DNA of 64,000 nt. It comes from Serripes groenlandicus (taxonomy: Eukaryota > Mollusca > Bivalvia > Cardiida > Cardiidae). Below are positions 1-11,600 of this stretch, in pieces. The translations under genes and the position numbers were made by a program. The notes beneath the pieces were generated by a model. The model ran no database searches. It was not told the origin of the DNA and was given only the letters and a program-made list of their open reading frames with translations. How positions within the stretch are numbered: the first letter of the stretch is position 1; each line of letters opens with the position of its first letter. The stretch covers positions 22,212,003 through 22,276,002 of the forward strand of contig JASEVX010000011.1 of the NCBI GenBank assembly GCA_031761405.1, given 5' to 3'.

Positions 1-154
1 CATCGGCATAAAGTGAAGACTCAGGTGAGCCAGCGCATAGAAACAATCCTACCTTAGTCTTAAATGTTAGCAAACACAAAATATTGCATTAGTTGTATCT
101 TTTGGCTATAATCTACAAAAGAAGCTATGTAAGTTTTAAGCCAATGCTTCTTTT

Positions 155-330
155 ACCCTTCCCACATACAAATACTCTCTGTCACCTCTGCAGCAGACAG
201 CTTGTGAAAACATTGCTCATGACGACTCTTTTAAATCATTTTACTTTCCTTTATAGGGGTTTTCCACATTTTGGAATAGATCATTTCATCGGCTGCAGAT
301 TTGTCATCGATTGTTTGGTATTTTACGCGG
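155..330 (+). mobile_element. Degenerate MITE copies at the left edge (155-330, 974-1162, 1234-1410)
   Basis: acccttcccacatacaaata and tctgcagcagacagc at 155-200. Further copies at 974-1162 and at 1234-1410 (cctttcccacatata to gattgggaaagggttaaa). They explain most of the non-SINE sequence from 1 to 1.4 kb. Confidence 0.6.
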
Positions 331-399
331 CTTTCAACAATTTTGCAGTTATATCACGGCGTTTCCTTGATAAGTTACCAGTACTACTGGTCCTTTTAG

Positions 400-580
400 C
401 CGGACACCAGCCAGTCGGTCGTAATGCTAACCCCGCAAGCCTGAACACCAAGGAGGGCAGCCATTACTTCCATTTTTAAAGTATTTGGTGTGACCTGAAT
501 GGGGATGGAACTCACAACCTCCAGCACCTGAGGCAGACTCTCTACCATTTCACCACCGAGGCGGTCAGACTTGTCATATG
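400..580 (-). mobile_element. tRNA-derived SINE, antisense
   Basis: The reverse complement reads cctcggtggtgaaatggtag with gtgagttccatcccc as box B. Related copies are at 1540-1700 and 60410-60595. Confidence 0.65.
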
Positions 581-689
581 TGAGTTTACTGTCAGCATAC
601 ACACAATATTGCATTAGATGTATCTTTTAACTTAAAAGTGAAGGTCTGTTAGATTTAAGCCCATGCTTCTTATACCCTTTTGCCAAGCC

Positions 690-970
690 CCGGTAGTTCA
701 GTCGGTATCGACGTGGGCTGTCAATCCAGGGATTGTGAGTTTGAATCCAAGCTCTGCCACATTCTTTTCGACGTTTGACAAAAGTCACTGTGACATGTGT
801 CATTCGTCTTTCACCAATGGGCTAACAGTCTATGTGGGAAAGTAGCCAGTTTCTTGGAAAGTATGTTGAGTACTGGTATGGGAAAGCCAGGAAACTTAAG
901 GGTAGGTTAACTGGCTGCAGTGATATGACTGAAAGATTGTTCAAAACGGCGTTAAACCGGAGTCAATCAA
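690..970 (+). mobile_element. tRNA-headed SINE
   Basis: Head ccggtagttcagtcggtatc with box B-like gtttgaatcc, body gacaaaagtcactgtgaca, end aaaacggcgttaaaccggag. Confidence 0.75.
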
Positions 971-1489
971 CGTTTACCCTTTCACACCTTTGCAGCAGAC
1001 AATTCTTGAAAACATTGTGCCAAAAAAAGGAAATTGCTCATAATTGCCACAACATTTTCGAAACTATTTTATAGTTGTACTTTCAGAGATTATTGACATT
1101 TTCGCCTTGATATTTTTAAAGTAATCTGCTGCAGATTTGTTGTATATGGGAAACTGTCAAACACACAATATAATTTATATTGCATGAAAGGTATCTATAA
1201 GTGAGGTTTCAACTGTACTATGTCTATGCATCTTGAACCCTTTCCCACATATAATCAATATACAGCAGACCACTTTTAAACATCTAGAGAAAAAAATAAA
1301 AAATGTCAAAGGATGAAAAAAAGTTAAACAATTGTAATTTCTCGTTTTTGCCCAAATATTTTCAAAAGCTAATTGCTGCATATGCTTCTTCTGATTGGGA
1401 AAGGGTTAAATGATACCATACAGAAGTCGCCAGAGACACCATCTCTCTGAATGGAGCTCAAGTCTAATTGCTTTGTGTTTTATGCTGCA

Positions 1490-1705
1490 TTCAATTATTT
1501 TCAGTTAAATAAAGACTTTTCCTCTGTAAGTTGCCAGTACTACTGGTCTATTTATCCAGACACCAGCCAGTCAGTCGTAATGCTAACCCTGCAAGCCATT
1601 ACTATCATTTTTTAAGTCTTTGGTATGACCTGGCCGGGTGTCGAGCCTGTGACCTCCTGCAGAAACTCTACCACTACAACACCGAGGCAGTCAAGTCTAA
1701 TTACC
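1490..1705 (-). mobile_element. tRNA-derived SINE, antisense (same family as 400-580)
   Basis: Shares gccagtactactggtc, ccagccagtc and a taccactacaacaccgagg head. Confidence 0.65.
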
Positions 1706-1959
1706 TGTACATGGCCACTGTTAAAGCAAATGGAGCAAGGAATGCCTGTAATTGAAGAAATATTAACCAATTATCTGTTTGAGTCGTCTGCTTTGAAAAT
1801 ATCTTGAGGATTTAAATGTGAAATCTTGAGTGGAGGTATAATTATGCTACAGGGAAGAAGAAATTGCAGGAAAACAAAAACAAGAGTGCCGCAAGCAAGT
1901 CTGCTTTTTTTTCAAGTTGTAAAAGGGGCATTTCTGAATAACTATTAAAGCCATAGTTA

Positions 1960-3287
1960 CCGTATATCCGCGGCCATAAGTCGAATTTTTGAGACTCAAA
2001 TTTTGGTGTTGAAGCAGGGACTCGACTTATGACTGAATGACAATCTCTCCTAAGGCTATATTTTACACACAACAAACAGTAGAGAAACTACTTTTTATCA
2101 GCGATGCATCCTTTCCTTACATTTTTTTTATCTAGTTTTAAAGCCGTAAACAAAGGTAAAATAAATACCATACCCTTTAAAATCCTTTTCAATTCAAAGT
2201 TAATTTGTCCAATTTAAAGAATATGTAGTAATTTCTCCTTTTGTCAGAGCTCTATCAAAAGAAGTCTGCTGCAGATGTGTATAAATGCATGTGAAAATGG
2301 GTAAGAGTGAAATCTATATAGACCTTTATTTCCGCAAACCATTTTCCTCAACAAATGAGCTACGTCATAAAAAAAGAGTATGTGCAGTTTAATCACACAA
2401 GTATAATTTACTAAGCTAATAGTATTGTAAATTTAACATTAATTTATATGGGTGTATTTCATTTGTCGCGGCTCAATCTCAGCTGGTAAATTAGTGACGT
2501 CATTTATTTGAGCCCTGTGTTTTTCACACGACAAACAGTTATAGGGCTAACGCAAGTCGGTTGTAACTACAGCCTGTTCCAGTGGAAATTACAACCGTTT
2601 TCATATAACCATAGAGTCCAAACTTCTTTCCATAGACCTTTAAAACCCTTGTCTTCACCTCTCTGTGAATTACACACACTTTTAATAAACTTCGTCAATG
2701 CAATACCCGGCCGGGTAGCTCAATTGGTAGCGTATCTGACTCGTGATCTGGAGGTCACGGGTTCGATACCCGGTTGCGGCGACATTCTTTCGGGCGATGT
2801 TTTCCATTGCCTCTCACCTCTGATCTATGTGAGAAAGTAGTCAGTGGCTTCGAAAGAATGTTGTGTAAGTACTGGTGTGGGAAAGCCAGGAAAACATGGG
2901 TAGGTGCACTGACCGCCGTGATATGACCAAAGCTGTTGAGAGCGGCGTTAAACTCCAAACAAACAAACAAACAAATCGTCAATGCATGGTAGAAACACTG
3001 ACACCGATAAAACCCTTTGTTCGAGTTTCGCACTTTTATTTTTTATAGATTAAAACAAATATTAAACAATTTGGACTAGTTAGTTTGTTTGGCTTATTTG
3101 GATTTATAAAATCAGGTTTGTGCATTATTTTCTTAATGTATTATTATCCAGTTTTACATCGAGAACCATGTTTTTTTGCCGACATTTTTAAAAAGTCGAC
3201 CCCCCGACTTATGTCTGGGAGTAACCTCAAAACCACCGAAATTGGGGTCAAAATGGACCCTCGACTTATGGCCGCGGATATACGGTA
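1960..3287 (+). mobile_element. TA-flanked inverted-repeat DNA element nested in the 123-bp array
   Basis: Ends CCGTATATCCGCGGCCATAA (1960) and its reverse complement (ending 3287), flanked by TA on each side. The host repeat agccatagtta/tatgtgtgac is cut exactly there. A TA duplication points to the Tc1/mariner-pogo group. No transposase is visible. A SINE is nested inside at 2703-2975. Confidence 0.75.
2703..2975 (+). mobile_element. tRNA-headed SINE, full length, with target duplication
   Basis: The tRNA-like head has box A-like tagctcaattggtag and box B ggttcgatacc. The body ends gcggcgttaaactcc and a (CAAA)n tail. Flanked by the 11-bp direct repeat TCGTCAATGCA (2692-2702 and 2976-2986). 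Confidence 0.88.
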
Positions 3288-3899
3288 TGTGTGACTTGAT
3301 AAAGACATGCGTACCAATTTTGATTTGAAAATATTGAACATTTTAGAGTTATGAGGTAAGGTTTTCTAAGTTGAAAAAGGGGCATTTCTGAATAACTATT
3401 AAAGCCATAGTTATGTGTGACTTGATTAAGACATGCATACCAAGTTTCATTTAAAAGTATTGAACATTTTAGAGTTATGAGGTAAGGTTTTCTATTAAAG
3501 TTGAAAAAGGGGCATTTCTGAATAACTATTAAAGCCATAGTTATGTGTGACTTGATAAAGACATGTGTACCAAGTTTCATTTGAAAATATTGAACGTTTT
3601 AGAGTTATGCGGTAAGGTTTTCTAAGTTGAAAAAGGAGCATTTCTGAATAACTATTAAAGCCATAGTTATGTGTGACTTGATAAAGACATGCATACCAAG
3701 TTTCATTTGAAAATATTGAACGTTTTAGAGTTATGAGGTAAGGTTTTCTAAGTTGAAAAAGGGACATTTCTGAATAGCTATTAAAGCCATAGTTATGTGT
3801 GACTTGATAAAGACATGTGTACCAAGTTTCATTTCAATATTGAATGTTTTAGAGTCATGAGGTAAGGTTATAATTTTGTGACGAAGCAGATGACACCAA

Positions 3900-5085
3900 T
3901 GGTATCACAATACCCTGAATTGTTATCTTCGAAAAACAGGCAAGCTAAATATTGCTTATTTTGATCATTATCTCCTTTTGCCCAACAATATCTTTAGAAG
4001 TAATCTTCAACTAGCAAAAGTAAACTGTATCGGAAAAAGATATACATTTAATATTTTATCTATCAATGGTAATAATAAACTGATTATTTTTCAACAATAT
4101 CTTCTTTTCCCACAATATTTTCAAAAGTAATCTTCAGCTTTGTCAGAAAAAGTTAAATTTATCGAGCAACATTTTATATTTCTAGACTTTAACAATCTTT
4201 CCCACCTGCAGGCATAGTTTGACGCAGATGACTTTTGAAAACATTGTGGCAAGAAATAATGTTGAAAACGGCATAAAATCCCCAAATAACTAATAACTAA
4301 CTCTCAAGCAGCAGCCCTGAGTAATCAAAATGTGGCTGTTTAGGACAATTGGCTGTTAAATACAAGTCAAATATATAAGAGAGTGGGTTTTTTGATGACC
4401 TTCTACTGGTTGTTTAATACAAGTTGGCTGTTTAACATAGATGACCACTAACACAAGTTTGACTGTACTAGTACTCTTTCTTCTACCACTGTTATTCAAC
4501 AAATAACTGCAGTGTTCGAAATTAACTTTTTTGGCTTGTAGCTCAGACAGGAACAGACTCATAGAGCAAAAACGAAACTTGGCCGTTATTTCTTTTTTTC
4601 ACGTAGCAAGTTCTTGCTTCTAACTTTTTGGACAGGTAGCAATTTCCTATTTTAAAATTAGTATTTGCTACTTCCTACTGCTAATTTTAAACCCTGAGTA
4701 ACTGTATGTAAAATCTTACCCTTGGTACATATAGCTTATGATTTTTTGGAGCTTGTCTTATGTCTGCAAAAGAGAGTTGAATTTGACATATCAAAACTTC
4801 TTCAACATGAGCACCGGGGGTACCCTCACTCATCTTATTTTATGAATTATAAATAAAGTAATGATACATCCAGTATGTGTGGTATTTAAGTTATTGCTAT
4901 TGTAATATGAAGTCCCATCATAATGAATATGTGTCCCATTTTTTGTTATAAGGAGCAATTTCTCCTTTCGTCAAAATGTTTTCAAAAGATGTCTGCAAGT
5001 TGGAAATGGATAAAGCAAATTTTCATTAGGGAGATTTTAAACTAAAAATGTTTGTAATACATTATTAGGCAACATAATTACTCTT
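3900..5085. other. AT-rich sequence with MITE remnants, no gene seen
   Basis: Traces of MITE motifs at 4080-4260 (ttcccacaatattttcaaaa; gcagatgacttttgaaaaca) and 4950-5000. cacaagtttgactgtact at 4450-4470 resembles a Tigger-like end. The rest is unassigned; it should hold intron or 3' parts of the B-box gene. Confidence 0.5.
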
Positions 5086-5242
5086 TTTGCAAGTCACATG
5101 TGTGCATTTTCATAACGACCATTTTGATTTTTTTATTCAATAATAGGACTGCCTCTGATAGAGATGATTTTCCATATTTTTTAAAAAAGTGGTTTCGAAA
5201 CCATCTGCTGCAGATTTGTTGTATGTGGGAAAGGGTTCAAAG

Positions 5243-5452
5243 AATCTGCCGTAGCAGAATGGTTAGTATTACTGGAATTTGGACTTAAGCGTCCAAGGTT
5301 CAATCCCCAATAATGGCGGTCATGGTGGAGTGCCCTTGTGCAAGGCACATTTCCTAGCCTAGTACTGGTTTGTTTACCCAGGGATCATGAATAAGTGAAC
5401 TGTTGAATGATTTAACTGAAATAATGTTGAAAAATAAATCAAACGTAAATAA
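5243..5452 (+). mobile_element. tRNA-headed SINE
   Basis: Head ccgtagcagaatggttagta with box B-like ggttcaatcccc. Body contains agtgcccttgtgcaaggcac. A-rich end. Its 3' part recurs at 62440-62525. Confidence 0.65.
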
Positions 5453-5470
5453 AAAAAAATTCAATCAAAC

Positions 5471-5606
5471 CTTGTAAGTTGTGCCTCCTCCTTTTCGCCC
5501 CTGCATGAAGGAGTTGAGAGCATTGTTCACACAGGGCTATCCCACCAGGACAATCTGTACAGTAAAGTACGGCTGCACTCAACTCACAGTCCTCACATAC
5601 TCTCCC
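5471..5606 (-). CDS. Unknown B-box gene, exon E (zinc finger)
   Basis: Codes VCEDCELSAAVLYCTDCPGG, LCEQCSQLLHAG and RRRHNLQ. Six Cys and two His are spaced as in B-box fingers. Acceptor tatcttttttag, donor CAAG|gtttga. No following exon was recognised between 1 and 5470. Confidence 0.75.
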
Positions 5607-8600
5607 CTAAAAAAGATAATATAATATATCCTTTTCCCACATACAACAATAGTAAAGCAATGACTAGGAGAATATCTAGACAATTTCTTTTGAATTATCT
5701 GTATTTTAAAATATAACAAGGGCACCGCAAAGCGGATGCATCCCCTCCGTATTCAATTTAAAAATATGGCTAAAAATAAGGCCAAGATATTATACCTAGA
5801 TATTAATATTATGTACCAGAAAACTAATGTTATTTGTCCTTGCTTTTATTAAATTGTTATTAATGTTATGTACCAGAGAAGTAAGTGTAATTTGTCCTTG
5901 TCTCCGCCTTTGGCCTTTGCCAAATGACCCCGCCTTTGCCCGTTGACATTTACAATCAATAGGCTTCTAGATCTTACCATATACTAAATGTATGGCAAGT
6001 TCGGTCGAAGGATGTTCAGTGTAGAATGGTCACAAGGTTGTTGATATGGGAAAATAGTCAGTCCAATTTTGACCTTGACCTTCAATCTATGACCTTGAAA
6101 ATAAATATGCTTCTAGTTGTCTGTTGCAGATGCATGAATATATGGCAAATGATTTTAAAAGACCTGTACCCTAAAAGAAACAACAATGTTACAATATTTT
6201 CAATATCCATTTTTTTTTTAAAAATCTTGATAAAGACCTAGGGGTCGAAAATTTGATAATTAAAGAGTTGATACAAAGTGATTTACTAACTTTATGTTTT
6301 ACTGACTTTGCTCCCTTTGGAAGACCTAATATACAAAGATTTTTATTATCCCTATATTTATAGAGATTTTAAATGTTTTTGCCTATTAAAATGTTTTCAA
6401 AGTCGTCTGTTGCAGATTTATTGTTGGAAAGGGTTAATACTTGTCTCTGCCTGCCATTATGTTGCTGATGTCCTTGTTGATTTCCGATGTTATTGACAGC
6501 CACTTGATGTGCCCCTATTCTACCCCCAGTCTGATCTGAAAATAAAATGCACTGTTGCAATGAGAAAACAAAGAGTACTTGATATTAAATGAGGAGTAAA
6601 CTGGGTCCGATTCAAAAACATTCGTAACTTAGCATTAACCCTTTCCCTAATACGAAAATTCTGCAGCAGACGACTTTGAACACATTTTGTCAAAAAATAG
6701 AAAATCTCTATAATTTAATAGATAACCTATGGCTTAAAGTGGAAAACATTGTGGCAAAAGGAGAAATTGCTCGTTTTGAGCAGTTTCTTCTTTTGTCACT
6801 ATGTTTTCAAAAAGCTGTCTGCTGCAGAGGTGTCAGAAAGCATCTATATGAGGGAAAGGGTTAAAAGTAATACTTAAATTCTTTTAAAAAGCACTTTTTC
6901 ATCATTTTTGTTTCCCTAATATGTTGGAAAACATGAATGGCAGAATGCTTTTAAGTGAATGACTATTAAAGTTGATAATTATAAACATTTACCTTGCTGA
7001 CTAACAATACTTGTTAAGAAATGAAATATTTTAACATTTTTATAAGGGAAACAAAAATAATGATATGGTTTTAAGTATTTAATTATTACTGGTAAGGCTG
7101 GTGGAATTGGACCCTGGTCTTTTCCGAACAATATTTCTCTTATTACTCGAGGACTAAGGGGTGTGAAATATTCTTCTTGTCTAGAGCTCGGAGATTAGTT
7201 TGTGTTGAACACAAAGTTCATGATAATCAGAACAAATTATTCGCTCTACGTATATTTGATTAATTAATTAGTATTTTTCAATTATTTTATTTGTTAAAAC
7301 CATTTCTGTATACATGTATGTTGAGGAATATCAACAATGGGCTGTTTATGCTTAAGTTGAAAATATATGATCTGCTCTGTTTTATAAGACTCCACCCCGT
7401 AAAAGATAATCTTGAATATTGCTCTGATTTTAATGTTATATATACATATAATTATAGAGACCAAATGCTCTGATCGTCTATAACCTTTTTTTTTAGCTTC
7501 TATAGGCTCATTTGATAGTGTACACATTATTATGGACAGTCATCTGACAGGTGCAGATAGATACAAGGGAGTCTGGGTGTGATACCCTAGTTCTTTCCAA
7601 AAGGACCCCTGTGTTCTTTAACCCTTTCCATCATATAGATGCTTTCTGACGCCTCTGCAGAAGTAGGCTTTTTGAAAACATGGCGTCAAAGGAAGAATTT
7701 GCTTAAATGAGCAATTTCTCCTTTTGTAAACATGTTTTCAACTTTATTCAATCATTGAACTTTCATTTAAAGGGAGTTTCCAATTTTGTTTGTATATGTT
7801 TCTAAGTCGTCTCCTGCAGATTTGTGGGAAAGGGTTAACATACTCAGTGTAAAGCAATGATACATGAGAGGCACTGTTTCCTTGAAAGGACCAGTACTTG
7901 ACCTCTAGTTGAGTGGGAGACACTTGACACACCTCAAAAAAATCCAGAACCTGGACCTCTGGATTGACAGTCTAACATATAAACCACATAACCACCAAGT
8001 CAATCATTAATAACATTTCGTCTAAGTACTTACCAACTTCCTCTGGCTCCAGATATCCCAATCTTAGCGCGTAATTGTCTAAGAATGCAGCTATTGGATC
8101 ATTGTATCTCCCGAGGAAATCTTGTCTGTATTCACGTTCAAACGCCCTCATATCCTTCAGGGTATACTCTGGATGCATAGTGGCTCCTTTTTTGTTAAGT
8201 CCCGCGAGGTAAGTCACGAAGTCATCCAATGTGGGAAAATGTGGAGGCTGTTTAATAAACTCTCTGTTACAGATGAAAACCAAAGTTATTAGAGTTTTAG
8301 TCCTTTCCCACTCAGCAGCAGACGACATAGAAAAACATCTGGGGCAAAAATAGGGAAACTCTCTATAAATAAAAGTGTTATCATTGAAAAGAGTGCAAAA
8401 CATTAACCCTTTCCCTCATATAGACACTTTCTGACGCCTCAGCAGCAGACGGCTTTTTGAAAACATAGTGACAAAAGAAGAAATTGCTCAAGATGAGCAA
8501 TTTCTCCTTTTGCCACAATGTTTTCCACTTTTAGTCATAGGTTATCCATTCAATTATAGATATTTTCTATGATTTTACAAAATATGTTCAAAGTCGTCTG

Positions 8601-11600
8601 CTGCTGACTTGTTGTATGAGGGAAAGGGTTGAGACATATAGAGAGATGGCTCAAAATTAGTAATTTCTCCATCTGTCAGTATGTTTTTGAAAAGTCTTCT
8701 GCTGCGCATTCATCAAAATGCATCTGCATGTAGGTATAAGGGTAAACTCGTTCCCACTTATAACAAAACTGCAGCAGACGACTTTGAAAACATCTGAGCA
8801 AAAATATGGAAAACCTCTAAGTTTACATATTGAAAAGAGTTGAAAACGTAGTGGCAAAAGGAGAAATTGCTCATCATGAGCTCAGCATAGGGCTTTGTTT
8901 GGTCATAGGAGAAATATTTGTTGGAACCTCCTTATAAAGTCCTCTGAGTGTGATAACATTTCTGATATATATCACACTTAGGAATGTCAATTACAAATGA
9001 CTTCAAAATTATCAACATCCAGATGATGTCATTTTGACCTTGTTTCACAACAAAAATAGTTATTGATACCTGGCAGTTTTGATGTGTTGGAATTCAAAAG
9101 CATGTTATTATAAGTAAGTATAAGTAAGTAAGTAAGTAATATTTTATTATAGTGACATGTGTACATATTTTACAAATACAAACATCAAACAATATAAACA
9201 CCCGGCTGCGTAGGGCCTATAAGTCACTTTTAATAAACAATATTTACATATAAGGTAAAAAAGAGATAAAAAGAGAAGAAAGAACAAGAAATATGTGAGC
9301 TACTGCTCACTAGTGATACCCCCGCTCATGTTTTGAAAGACATATGTGATGGTGGGGTAAAGGGCCATAACTCCGTGAAAAATCATCCAACCGGAAACAC
9401 GATATGCGCATCTACACTTGGTGGTGATCCTTCCTATGAAGTTTCATAAAATTCCAAAAAGCGGTTGCAGAGAAATAGCCCGGAAATGAATTTAGTCATA
9501 CATAGCCTGATGGTGGAGTAAAGGGCCATAACTCCGTGAAAATTAATCCAACCGGAACGCAAACACGATATGCGCATCTACACTTGGTGGTGATCCTTCC
9601 TATGAAGTTTCATAAAATTCCAAAACACGGTTGCAGAGAAATAGCCCGGAAATGAATTTAGTCATACATAGCCTGATGGTGGGGTAAAGGGCCATAACTC
9701 CGTGAAAAATAATCCAACCGGAACGCAAACACGATATGCGCATCTACACTTGGTGGTGATCCTTCCTATGAAGTTTCATCAAATTCCAAAAAGCGGTTGC
9801 AGAGAAATAGCCCGGAAATGAATTTAGTCATACATAGGGGTAAAGGGCCATAACTCCGTGAAAATTAATCCAACCGGAACGCAAACACAATATGCGCATC
9901 TACACTTGGTGGTGATCCTTCCTATGAAGTTTCATCAAATTCCAAAAAGCAGTTGCAGAGAAATAGCCCGGAAATGAATTTAGTCATACATAGGGGTAAA
10001 GATCCATAACTCCGTGAAAAATAATCCAACCGGAACGCAAACACGATATGCGCATCTACACTTGGTGGTGATCCTTCCTATGAAGTTTCATCAAATTCCA
10101 AAAAGTGGTTGCAGAGAAATAGCCCGGAAATGAATTTAGTCATACATAGGGGTAAAGGGCCATAACTCCGTGAAAAATAATCCAACCGGAACGCAAACAC
10201 GATATGCGCATCTACACTTGGTGGTGATCCTTCCTATGAAGTTTCATCAAATTCCAAAAAGCGGTTGCAGAGAAATAGCCCGGAAACGAAAGTGTTACGG
10301 ACGGAAGGACGGAAGGAAGGACGGACATGGGTAAAACAGTATACCCCCCCTTTCCTTCGGAACCGGGGGTATAAAAAGAAAGAAGAAGAAAGAAGAAAGA
10401 AAAACAATAATTGAAAGATTATAATTTACATGCATAAGAATTATTCATTTATATAGAAAACCACGTATTTTTTTCATTGATCTGACAAGAAATTTGGCAA
10501 CTTGATTATATAATTCGAAAACACAAAATTTAAACTTGTCTATGTTAGAAAGTGTGTTGAATGATGGGTTCTTTTGCTGTGCCCTGCTGATGAGCGATCC
10601 TCTCAGATCGTCATAGGCAAGACACGTCAAAAGAAAATAGATCTCGTCTTCAATTGAACCATTATTACAAATTTGACAGACCCTTTCCGATATGTTAAGC
10701 CTTGTAAATCTTCCGGTTTCTATTCTTATAGGTAAAATGCCAAATCTAAATTGTGCAAGGTGAGATCTTTCTAACTTAGACAGGTTTGAGATCAGATACT
10801 TTTCCATACAATAATCATTTTTGAAAGTAATATAGTTTCTCAATTTTGAAACTGACTGTATTTTATGAGACCAGTCCTTGGAATTTTTATTTTTAAGAGA
10901 CTCTTCTGCTTGTTTCATGTCTACAATTCTTTTGTTTGTATAATTATCCAAAAATCCTATAGTTTGAAAAATAGATTTAATTTCTGAAGTCCATGTTTTG
11001 CCTGAAACATCGTAATCATAATTAAAAATATTTTTCGTAAGTCGAGCTTCATTATAACAACAGGGCTGTAGATAAGGAGCGTTTTTTATGTTCTATAATC
11101 CTGACACCCAAAACAATAGGCTTGATTTTTAATAAGAGAGATAAACTAGAAATATCACTGAAGGTGATGAATACCCCAGCTGGTGCCTGACAATAAACAT
11201 ATGTATGAGAAATTCAAGGGGCCATAACTCATTTAAAAATAATTCCAGTGCAACACGCCGACAATAGGCACAACTAGGCTTGGTATCAAACATTCTTGTG
11301 AAGTTATATTGAATTCTGACCAAGGGTTGCTGAGAAATGGTGTTCACAATAAAAGTCCACAGACCAACGGACCGACAAACCGACAAGCGTGCCTCCTATA
11401 TAGCCCCCATATACTATGTATCTGGGGGTATAATAATATTGTTGCGAAAAGAGCAGTTTCCTCCCCCTTATCTAGTCTTCTGAACACAAACTTACTTTTT
11501 TGAATTCAACAACAGTCCAATTAAGGTGTACTTTTTAGGGATGGATTTATTTGTCCACTTCTGGATTTCATTGTTATTTGGATGACCTTCCTGTTCCTGT

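Larger units (their letters stand above)
1879..3880 (-). mobile_element. 123-bp tandem-repeat element, interrupted by a TA-flanked insertion
   Basis: Left end aacaagagtgccgcaagcaa is the reverse complement of a ...ctcttgtt terminus. About five 123-bp repeats (gtgtgacttgataaagacat, then attaaagccatagttat) run from 3290 to 3870, and one partial repeat precedes the insertion at 1960. Confidence 0.7.
9110..11075 (-). mobile_element. 3' part of a LINE (RT C-terminal region), split by a hairpin/tandem-repeat insertion
   Basis: Minus-strand ORF 10951-10445 encodes LSKLERSHLAQFRFGILPI, then RVCQICNNGSIEDEIYFLL, the terminal Cys/His block usual after LINE reverse transcriptases. The frame extends upstream to about 11075 (FNYDYDVSGKTWTSEIKSIF). 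The 3' UTR is at 9130-9285 and 10375-10440, and a (TTAC)n tail lies at about 9110-9140. The element at 9286-10374 was inserted into the UTR. Confidence 0.75.

Noticed and set aside
93..479. 128-codon open frame
   Set aside because: Composed of MITE and SINE sequence with no domain.
2703..2780. Possible tRNA gene (good A and B boxes)
   Set aside because: It is the head of a SINE with a (CAAA)n tail and target duplication, and the anticodon stem does not pair properly.
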